In this document: piece by piece, positions 1 through 6,701 of the stretch
Layout: every line of letters begins with the position of its first letter
Position numbering within the stretch: the first letter of the stretch is position 1
Source of the DNA: G965115915 sp965115915
Lineage (GTDB): Bacteria > Pseudomonadota > Gammaproteobacteria > Eutrophobiales > Eutrophobiaceae
Length of the DNA stretch: 64,000 bases
NCBI GenBank assembly: GCA_965115915.1
Contig: OZ220483.1
Location: 744,001 to 808,000 of the forward strand
Direction: 5' to 3'
Position numbers and translations under genes: made by a program
The notes under the pieces: generated by a model
Database searches by the model: none
The model's input: only the letters and a program-made list of their open reading frames with translations
Told to the model about the DNA's origin: nothing

Positions 1-1847
1 CGCTGGATCATCCGGATACGTTCTGGGCCGAACAGGCGGAGCAATTTCTGGACTGGTTTCGCAAATGGGACAAGGTCCAGCAGTGGGACTATCACAGTGC
101 GGAAATTCAGTGGTTTCTGGGTGGTAAGCTGAATGTGTCGCATAACTGTCTGGACCGTCATCTTGCCAGCCGCGGCGAACAGACCGCCATTATCTGGCAG
201 GGGAATGACCCGGAACAGAGCCGCGAGATTTCCTATCGGGAGTTACATCAGGAGGTTTGCCGTTTTGGCAATGTACTCGCTTCGCAAGGGGTGCAAAAGG
301 GTGACCGAGTCTGTCTGTATCTGCCCATGGTTCCCGAGGCGGTTGTCGCCATGCTGGCATGTACTCGTATCGGTGCCGTGCATTCGGTGGTGTTTGGCGG
401 CTTCTCTCCGGATGCCTTGCGTGGTCGCATCCTGGATTCGGACTGTCGGGTGGTGGTGACGGCGGATGAAGGCCTGCGTGGCAACAAGTCGGTGCCGTTG
501 AAAGCGAACGTTGACGAGGCACTGGCGGGTTGTCCCGATGTCCGCTGTTGTATAGTTGTTCGGCGTACTGGCAATCAGGTGGGTTGGCAGGAAGACAGGG
601 ACGCCTGGTATCACGAATTGATGGAACAGGCGACCCCGGACTGCCCCGCGGTCCCGATGGATTCGGAGGACCCGTTGTTCATACTCTATACATCCGGCTC
701 CACGGGGAAGCCCAAGGGGGTGCTGCATACTACGGGCGGCTATCTGTTGTATGCCGCGATGACTCACAAGTATGTCTTTGATTACCATGACAATGAGGTG
801 TATTGGTGCACGGCGGATGTCGGTTGGGTCACAGGGCATTCCTATATCGTGTATGGGCCGCTTGCCAATGGTGCGATCTCCCTGGTGTTTGAAGGGGTCC
901 CCAACTATCCGGATATGGGCCGTTTCTGGGATGTCGTGGACAGGTGGAAGGTAAACTGCTTCTATACTGCGCCAACCGCGATACGTCTGCTTATGGGGCA
1001 AGGTGATGAGTTTGTTACACGTAGCAGTCGTGACAGCCTGAGGCTTTTGGGTTCTGTTGGCGAGCCTATCAATCCGGAGGCGTGGGAGTGGTACTACAAG
1101 GTGGTTGGCAACAGCCGTTGTCCGGTCATTGATACATGGTGGCAGACCGAGACCGGTGGCCATATGATCACTCCGTTGCCGGGGGCCACTGATTTGAAGC
1201 CGGGTTCTGCCACGCTGCCGTTTTTTGGAGTGGAGCCTTGTCTGGTGGATGAACAGGGTAAGGAAATGGAAGGCGCATGCAGTGGCGCCTTGTGCATGAA
1301 ACGTCCCTGGCCCGGCCAGATGCGCACGGTGTATGGAGATCATCAGCGTTTTATTGATACGTATTTCAAGACCTATCCGGGCAAATACTTCAGTGGTGAT
1401 GGTGCACGGCGTGATGAAGATGGATACTACTGGATCACCGGCCGCATGGATGATGTACTGAATGTTTCCGGCCATCGCATGGGCACTGCCGAGATTGAAA
1501 GTGCGCTGGTTCTGCATGAGAAAGTTGCTGAAGCGGCCGTGGTTGGCTATCCGCATGACATCAAGGGTCAGGGGATATACGCTTACATTACGCTGATGTC
1601 CGGTGTGGCTCCGTCCGAGGAACTGGGTGAGGAACTGAAGCGGCAGGTCAGAAAAGAGATAGGCGCTATTGCTGTCCCTGATATTATCCAGTGGGCACCC
1701 AATTTGCCCAAGACACGGTCTGGCAAGATTATGCGCCGCATACTGCGCAAGGTTGCCGCCAATGAATTGGACAACATTGGTGATACCAGCACTCTGGCGG
1801 ACCCCTCGGCCGTCGATCAGATCATTGATCAACGGCATAACAAATGA
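1..1847 (+). CDS. acs: Acetyl-CoA synthetase, 5'-truncated by the window edge
   Basis: AMP-forming acetate (possibly propionate) activation to acyl-CoA in the cytoplasm. The open frame already runs at base 3, so about 30-40 N-terminal residues lie outside the window; the GTG at 135 is internal. Visible motifs are the P-loop-like YTSGSTGKPKG (near base 690), the WWQTETGG motif (near 1138) and a C-terminal domain with GYPHDIKG and PKTRSGKIMRRILRK. The SGK lysine, codon 1725-1727, is the adenylation-step and acetylation-control residue of the family. It lies 63 bp upstream of phaE on the same strand, so acetyl-CoA supply and PHA synthesis may be co-transcribed (inference). Acetate versus propionate preference cannot be decided by eye. 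Confidence 0.93.
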   Translation, partial: LDHPDTFWAEQAEQFLDWFRKWDKVQQWDYHSAEIQWFLGGKLNVSHNCLDRHLASRGEQTAIIWQGNDPEQSREISYRELHQEVCRFGNVLASQGVQKGDRVCLYLPMVPEAVVAMLACTRIGAVHSVVFGGFSPDALRGRILDSDCRVVVTADEGLRGNKSVPLKANVDEALAGCPDVRCCIVVRRTGNQVGWQEDRDAWYHELMEQATPDCPAVPMDSEDPLFILYTSGSTGKPKGVLHTTGGYLLYAAMTHKYVFDYHDNEVYWCTADVGWVTGHSYIVYGPLANGAISLVFEGVPNYPDMGRFWDVVDRWKVNCFYTAPTAIRLLMGQGDEFVTRSSRDSLRLLGSVGEPINPEAWEWYYKVVGNSRCPVIDTWWQTETGGHMITPLPGATDLKPGSATLPFFGVEPCLVDEQGKEMEGACSGALCMKRPWPGQMRTVYGDHQRFIDTYFKTYPGKYFSGDGARRDEDGYYWITGRMDDVLNVSGHRMGTAEIESALVLHEKVAEAAVVGYPHDIKGQGIYAYITLMSGVAPSEELGEELKRQVRKEIGAIAVPDIIQWAPNLPKTRSGKIMRRILRKVAANELDNIGDTSTLADPSAVDQIIDQRHNK

Positions 1848-1910
1848 GCCCGGTGGTTCTTCATTATCCTTACAGGTGTTTCATCCATTTTATCGAGAGG
1901 GCGTGGTTCC

Positions 1911-3245
1911 ATGAGTGGCAGTAATTTTTCCGACACCAAGGGTAATGGGCCCGATTTCTTCCAGTATGGAAAGGATATGATGGCGGACTGGCTGGCATTG
2001 ATGGCAGGTACGGCCGAGAATGATCAGCCTGCGGCAGATTCCGCCCAGGTCTGGCGCATGATGATGGACATGTGGCGCAAGGCGGCGCAATCTCATATAC
2101 CGGAAGGTATGCAATCCACGGTGAACAACGTGTTCGAACAGGCCAGCCATTTCAACTTGTTTGCTCAGCAATTTTCCGATCTGGTCAGGAATTGTCGTCA
2201 GTTGGATATCGATGCCGCGGATTGGCAAAAGCAGTTGCGGCGGCATTTCAGTCGCTTCCAGTCGGGGCTCCGTGGCGCGGATGACAATTTGTTGTTGCAG
2301 GTACAGCAGCAATGTGAGCGGTGGTGGTCTCAAATGTTTGCTCCGTATATGACTTATGCGGCGGATACGCAGCGTATGGCGCAGGGGGGGGCAATGGTTG
2401 GTGACATGTTGGGCTGGATGAATGGTTTTAATTATCCGTCATATGCATCTGCCGAGCATCGCCATGCCATGCCGGGCATTGGCTTGATGCGTGAACAGCA
2501 GGAGCATATTCAGCAGGGCATGCGGCTATACCTGGAACTGCAGCAGGCACAGACCGAGTTTGCCGGTGTTCTGAACGAAGCGCAGCAGCGAGGATTTGAA
2601 TTGATGCAGCAGAAACTGGTCGCACGGATGGAACGCGGAGACAGTATTGACAGTTTGCGTACTGCCTACGATTTTTGGATAGAGTCCCAGGAAGACGCTT
2701 ATATCGAAGTTGCGCGTACTGAAAAATACTCCGTGGCGTATGGCAGCTTGTGTAACAGCTTGTTGCGTTGTCGCAAGCATCAGATGGAATGCCTCGATCA
2801 GATACTGTGTCTGTTGGGCGCACCAAGCATTTCCGGGGTGCGGGCAATGTCTGCACAGTTACATCAGTTACGGCGTGGAAATGCCGCATTGATGGAACAA
2901 CAGCGAGAAGACCGGCAGCAGATTGACATCTTGTCGAACAAGGTGAGGGATTTGTATGCGCAATCGAATGCTTTCGATAAAGATTCAGGGACAGCGCGGC
3001 GGCGCGCCTCGATGCGGACGGCGAAGAAGCAGGCGGCGAAGAAGCGGGTGGCGAAGAAGCGGGTGGCGAAGAAGCGGGTGGCGAAGAAGCAGGCGACGAA
3101 GAAGCGGGTGGCGAAGAAGCAGGCGACGAAGAAGCGGGTGGTGAAGAAGCGGGTGGCGAAGAAGCGGGCGACGAAGAAGCGGGTGGCGAAGAAGCGGGTG
3201 GCGAAGAAGCAGGCGACGAAGAAGCGCACAGCGCGTCGTGGGTAG
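1911..3245 (+). CDS. phaE: Class III PHA synthase subunit PhaE with a lysine-rich repeat tail
   Basis: Accessory subunit of the two-protein class III polyhydroxyalkanoate synthase. It pairs with PhaC, encoded 61 bp downstream. Residues about 1-360 look like ordinary PhaE, rich in Trp, Gln and Met helices with a coiled-coil-like segment near residues 320-350. From about residue 371 the protein changes to 14 pentads of the form (A/T/V)KK(R/Q)(V/A), ending ARRG. This gives 444 residues where PhaE is usually near 350-370. The tail resembles the AKK/AAKP tails of PhaF phasins and AlgP, known from those families to bind DNA. The start ATG follows a GAGAGGGCG ribosome site. DNA binding by this PhaE is inference. 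Confidence 0.88.
   Translation: MSGSNFSDTKGNGPDFFQYGKDMMADWLALMAGTAENDQPAADSAQVWRMMMDMWRKAAQSHIPEGMQSTVNNVFEQASHFNLFAQQFSDLVRNCRQLDIDAADWQKQLRRHFSRFQSGLRGADDNLLLQVQQQCERWWSQMFAPYMTYAADTQRMAQGGAMVGDMLGWMNGFNYPSYASAEHRHAMPGIGLMREQQEHIQQGMRLYLELQQAQTEFAGVLNEAQQRGFELMQQKLVARMERGDSIDSLRTAYDFWIESQEDAYIEVARTEKYSVAYGSLCNSLLRCRKHQMECLDQILCLLGAPSISGVRAMSAQLHQLRRGNAALMEQQREDRQQIDILSNKVRDLYAQSNAFDKDSGTARRRASMRTAKKQAAKKRVAKKRVAKKRVAKKQATKKRVAKKQATKKRVVKKRVAKKRATKKRVAKKRVAKKQATKKRTARRG
3021..3230 (+). repeat. 15-bp tandem repeat encoding KK pentads, 14 units
   Basis: Fourteen in-frame 15-bp units, consensus GCGAAGAAGCGGGTG, with variants at the first and last codons. The units are nearly identical in DNA as well as protein, so the tract is recent or kept homogeneous by slippage or recombination. 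Copy number changes would keep the frame and only lengthen or shorten the PhaE tail. Confidence 0.95.
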
Positions 3246-3306
3246 ATGGCTCGCACGGTGCTTCTGGTATCAGCCGGTATGGTGTTTTTAGTGAGGGGGT
3301 AGAATC

Positions 3307-4374
3307 ATGTTTCCGTTTCAGATGAATCCGGTTGCGATTACGCAGGAGGCATTGCAATTCAACAGCAAGCTTTTTAACGGGATGGAGACCTTGAGCGGTA
3401 TGGATGAAATCAAGGTAGGGGTTTCCGCAAAAGAGGTTGTTTATAGCGAAGACAAGCTGGTGCTCTACCGTTTCATTCCGATGGTGCGCAGGCCTTTTCC
3501 GGTACCACTGTTGATCACGTATGCATTGGTAAATCGGCCCTATATGGCCGATCTTCAGGAAGGCCGTTCCATCATCCAGGGTTTGTTGCGACTTGGTCTT
3601 GAGGTATACCTCATCGACTGGGGTTATCCGGACGAAGCGGACCGTTTTCTCGGATTGGACGATTACGTCAATGGATATCTGCATCGTTGCGTCAAACACA
3701 TATGTGAACGTCACGATCTTGGCAGGATCAACCTGCTTGGAATTTGCCAGGGCGGTACGCTGAGTTGCTGTTATACGGCCCTGAATCCGGATCGGGTACA
3801 TAATCTGATCACTACCGTGACCCCGATTGATTTTCACACCAGGGACGATCTGCTTTCCCATATGGCCCGTCATGTGGATGTGGATATGGCGGTGGATGTG
3901 CTGGGCAACATCCCCGGGAATTTTCTGAATGCGGGATTCCTCGGGCTCAAGCCATACCGGTTGCTTTGTCAGAAGTATGTCGGCATGGTGGATATGCTGG
4001 ATGACCCGGACAAGCTGTACGATTTCATGATCATGGAAAAGTGGATATTTGACAGCCCGGATCAGGCGGGTGAGGCGTATCGTCAGTTTCTGAAAGATTG
4101 CTATCAGCAGAACAAGCTGGTCAACGGAGAGCTGGAGATTGGTTCCGAACGGGTTGATCTGAAACGCATCGTGGTGCCTGTGCTGAACATATATGCTGCA
4201 CAGGATCATTTGGTGCCGCCGGAGTCCTCAAAGGCGCTGGCAGCCTGTGTGGGCACGAAGGACTACAGTGAACTGGAGTTCCAGGGTGGTCATATCGGCA
4301 TCTATGTGTCTTCCAGGGCGCAGAAAACCTTGCCCCGTGCCATTGTTGACTGGTTGCAGAAACGAAGTAACTGA
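3307..4374 (+). CDS. phaC: Class III PHA synthase catalytic subunit PhaC
   Basis: Polymerises 3-hydroxyacyl-CoA into polyhydroxyalkanoate at the granule surface. It has 355 residues, the usual length of class III PhaC. The lipase-like box GICQGG places the nucleophile at Cys147, with Asp300 in AAQDHLVPP and His329 in GGHIGIYVS, completing the Cys-Asp-His triad of the family. The start has a good ribosome site (AGGGGGT, 6 bp spacing). It follows phaE directly, and the next gene is convergent. No phaA, phaB or phasin genes are visible here, so monomer-supply genes must lie elsewhere. Confidence 0.95.
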   Translation: MFPFQMNPVAITQEALQFNSKLFNGMETLSGMDEIKVGVSAKEVVYSEDKLVLYRFIPMVRRPFPVPLLITYALVNRPYMADLQEGRSIIQGLLRLGLEVYLIDWGYPDEADRFLGLDDYVNGYLHRCVKHICERHDLGRINLLGICQGGTLSCCYTALNPDRVHNLITTVTPIDFHTRDDLLSHMARHVDVDMAVDVLGNIPGNFLNAGFLGLKPYRLLCQKYVGMVDMLDDPDKLYDFMIMEKWIFDSPDQAGEAYRQFLKDCYQQNKLVNGELEIGSERVDLKRIVVPVLNIYAAQDHLVPPESSKALAACVGTKDYSELEFQGGHIGIYVSSRAQKTLPRAIVDWLQKRSN

Positions 4375-4387
4375 ACTGCGGGTTTGA

Positions 4388-4440
4388 AAACGCCTTCCGG
4401 GTCTCTGCCTTGTGAGGCAGGCACTTGTGGGATGGCGTTT
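4388..4440 (+). terminator. Possible hairpin at the phaC end
   Basis: An outer 7-bp stem (AAACGCC with GGCGTTT) encloses a CTGCC/GGCAG hairpin just after the phaC stop, between convergent genes. There is no clean T-run, so termination by this structure is uncertain. Confidence 0.3.
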
Positions 4441-4991
4441 CAGGACTGAACATATTTTGCAATCGCCGGTTTATGTGCTTCCAGTTCCTGTCTGCCGAGA
4501 TCCTGTAGTTCATGTGGAAATACCAGCCAGTCGGTTGTGGTATGTAGATAAAAATCCGGTTTGCTACGGTACTGGCTGTGGCTTGGCTTGTACCATGGGC
4601 AGGCCACGCGGATCTCCGGAGGCATGTCGGTCCCGGCTGTTTTTTTCAGTTTTTGCAGCAGCAGATTGACGGTATGTCCGGTCTCCCATACATCATCAAC
4701 GATCAGCAGCTTGCCGTCTCGGGACAGTCCGTTTGCAAATTCGCTTATATCGCTGATCCGCACCTCGCATTGGCGTTTTCCAACACCAGCATAAGAACGC
4801 ACCTGTACCACTCCATCATGTACCTCTTTGTCCAGGTAGCGAAAGTATTCGTGAATGGCTATCCCTATCGGGGTGCCGCCGCGCCAGATTGCCAGTAGAT
4901 GGTTTGGATGCCAGTTGCTGTCGTAGATGGCCTTTGCCAGTCTGAAACTGTCTTCCAGCAGTTGTTGCGCATCGATGTAAATTTTGTTCAT
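4440..4991 (-). CDS. Phosphoribosyltransferase, hypoxanthine-guanine type
   Basis: Purine salvage enzyme transferring phosphoribose from PRPP to a purine base. The PRPP-binding motif is clear (LLIVDDVWETGHTV), preceded by IWRGGTPIG. The protein resembles the short Hpt/xanthine-type transferases often labelled COG2236. I chose the ATG at 4991 (MNKIYIDA) because AAGGTG lies 8 bp upstream; the in-frame ATG at 4997 has the same ribosome site only 2-3 bp away. It is divergent from recO, with which it shares a short intergenic stretch, and convergent with phaC. Base preference cannot be told from sequence alone. Confidence 0.8.
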   Translation of the reverse strand: MNKIYIDAQQLLEDSFRLAKAIYDSNWHPNHLLAIWRGGTPIGIAIHEYFRYLDKEVHDGVVQVRSYAGVGKRQCEVRISDISEFANGLSRDGKLLIVDDVWETGHTVNLLLQKLKKTAGTDMPPEIRVACPWYKPSHSQYRSKPDFYLHTTTDWLVFPHELQDLGRQELEAHKPAIAKYVQS

Positions 4992-5104
4992 TGGCATATC
5001 ACCTTGTATACTGCCAATCCTCGGCAAATGGTATGAGGTATTTGATGGAAGTTGTCGTCAACTCGGGTCATTTTACTGAAAAAGCGGACGAAGGCGTTAC
5101 CGGA

Positions 5105-5863
5105 ATGACATATCCCCGTGTTGGAGACTTGCCCGTGAGAGTGGCGCTTGACCCTTGTTATATATTGCATTTGCGACCGTATCGAGAAAGCAGTCTGCTG
5201 TTGCAGGTATTTTCCACGGCCTGTGGACGCATTGATCTGCTTGCGAAAGGCGCAAGACGTGGAAAGAATCTTGAGCAGCATTTGTTTCGCCCGTTGCAGA
5301 GATTGTTGTTGTCCTGGGTCATACGCGGGGAGTTGGGCACTGTGACCGGTATCGAGAAAGATGGCATGCTGATGCGCGCTGAACGTCCTGAACAGCTATA
5401 CTGCATGTTCTATGTGAATGAATTGGTGTTGCGTCTTTTGCATCGCCATGAGTCCCACCCGGAGTTGTTCCATGCCTATGCCGACACGCTGGATCGTCTT
5501 TGGCGCAGGGAGCGACCCGACGTCGTACTGCGTTATTTTGAGAAACAGCTACTGGAATACCTGGGTTATGGCCTGATATTGGACCGTGATGTTGATGAGG
5601 GTTCCCCACTGAGCGCGGGGCGGAACTATTTTTACCGGGTCGATGCCGGGCCAAGCCGGAGAGACGATGGTGCGGTTGATTCAGTCAGGATTTCAGGCAA
5701 GGCACTGCTGGCGTTGCATGAGAACTGCCTGGAGACCCAGCCTCCGGTGGTGTTGCGGGAACTCAAGTGCTTGATGAGAGGTGTACTGGATCGACATCTT
5801 GGAGGAAAATCTCTAGCCAGTAGAGAGCTTTATGGTAGACATCTACAGTTTTCTCTGGGTTGA
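5105..5863 (+). CDS. recO: DNA repair protein RecO
   Basis: Recombination mediator of the RecFOR pathway, helping load RecA on SSB-coated single-stranded DNA. The N-terminal OB-fold region is recognisable (LDPCYILHLRPYRESSLLLQ, then GRIDLLAKGARR), and the C-terminal half is helical. I start it at the ATG 5105 (MTYPRVG), giving about 252 residues as usual for RecO. The open frame extends upstream to 4991 from a TTG, but that stretch overlaps the divergent gene and has no family resemblance. It is followed after 9 bp by pdxJ, the conserved recO-pdxJ order of gammaproteobacteria; era is not next to it. Confidence 0.9.
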   Translation: MTYPRVGDLPVRVALDPCYILHLRPYRESSLLLQVFSTACGRIDLLAKGARRGKNLEQHLFRPLQRLLLSWVIRGELGTVTGIEKDGMLMRAERPEQLYCMFYVNELVLRLLHRHESHPELFHAYADTLDRLWRRERPDVVLRYFEKQLLEYLGYGLILDRDVDEGSPLSAGRNYFYRVDAGPSRRDDGAVDSVRISGKALLALHENCLETQPPVVLRELKCLMRGVLDRHLGGKSLASRELYGRHLQFSLG

Positions 5864-5872
5864 GGCAAGCAC

Positions 5873-6613
5873 ATGCTGTTGGGAGTCAACATAGACCACG
5901 TTGCCACCCTGCGACAGGCCAGACTGCTTGCGTATCCCTCACCGCTGCTGGCCGCGTTACAGGCGGTGGATGCCGGGGCGGACTCTGTTACTGTGCATCT
6001 GCGTGAAGACAGGAGACATATACAGGACCAGGATGTCATCGATCTGCTTGCGCGGCTTCCCTGTCCGTTGAATCTGGAAATGGCTGCCGATGATGCGGTG
6101 ATCGATTTTGCTTGTCTGCATCGACCACAGTATTGTTGCATAGTCCCCGAAAAACGTGAGGAATTGACTACTGAAGGCGGCTTGGATGTCGTGGCACAAC
6201 GGGTACTGATCGGCAAAGCCTGTAGCCGCCTGGCAGCGGAGGGAATCCGTGTCTCCCTGTTTGTTGACCCGGTACCGGAACAACTGACAGTTGCCGCAGA
6301 TGTTGGGGCCGACTGCGTTGAACTGCATACGGGGCATTATGCCAATGCGCTGGATGCGGGCAGCCGCACCGATACGCTGGAGCAGTTGTCTCAGGCAGCG
6401 ATACTGGCATCAAGCCAGGGCTTGCTGGTTCATGCCGGGCACGGTCTTAATTATGACAATGTCCAGGCCATTTGTCGTTTGCCTGGTATCAGTGAACTCA
6501 ATATCGGGCATGCAATCGTTGCCGAGTCGGTATTCGTTGGCATACATCAGGCAGTTGCCCGGATGCGAACGTTATTGGATCAATCAGTACAGGAAACCCG
6601 GGTGTCTTGTTGA
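5873..6613 (+). CDS. pdxJ: Pyridoxine 5'-phosphate synthase PdxJ
   Basis: Condenses 1-deoxyxylulose 5-phosphate with 3-amino-2-oxopropyl phosphate to pyridoxine 5'-phosphate, the last step of the DXP-dependent vitamin B6 route. It has 246 residues, a TIM barrel, with the signature N-terminus LLGVNIDHVATLRQAR, the conserved EMA segment near residue 70, and HAGHGLNYDNV and ELNIGHAIV near the C-terminus. A GAGG ribosome site lies 8 bp before the ATG. It is translationally close to recO (9 bp). Confidence 0.95.
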   Translation: MLLGVNIDHVATLRQARLLAYPSPLLAALQAVDAGADSVTVHLREDRRHIQDQDVIDLLARLPCPLNLEMAADDAVIDFACLHRPQYCCIVPEKREELTTEGGLDVVAQRVLIGKACSRLAAEGIRVSLFVDPVPEQLTVAADVGADCVELHTGHYANALDAGSRTDTLEQLSQAAILASSQGLLVHAGHGLNYDNVQAICRLPGISELNIGHAIVAESVFVGIHQAVARMRTLLDQSVQETRVSC

Positions 6614-6701
6614 GCCAGTGGGACCAGGCTTGTTCCAGCAGCGTTTCTCCGCGATCGTTCGAGCTGTCTGTCAGCTTGTCTGTTGGCTGGCGGCTTCAGG
6701 C

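Noticed and set aside
243..1838. 531-codon open frame antisense to acs
   Set aside because: Composition is that of a shadow frame and it covers the clear Acs reading frame; no recognisable domain.
3021..3245. Lysine-rich PhaE tail as a frameshift artefact
   Set aside because: The repeat is in frame with PhaE, has a regular 15-bp period and ends in a proper stop before phaC.
2428..4209. 593-codon open frame antisense to phaE/phaC
   Set aside because: Its Ser-Pro-Ala repeats are just the reverse of the PhaE lysine repeats; both PhaE and PhaC are certain.
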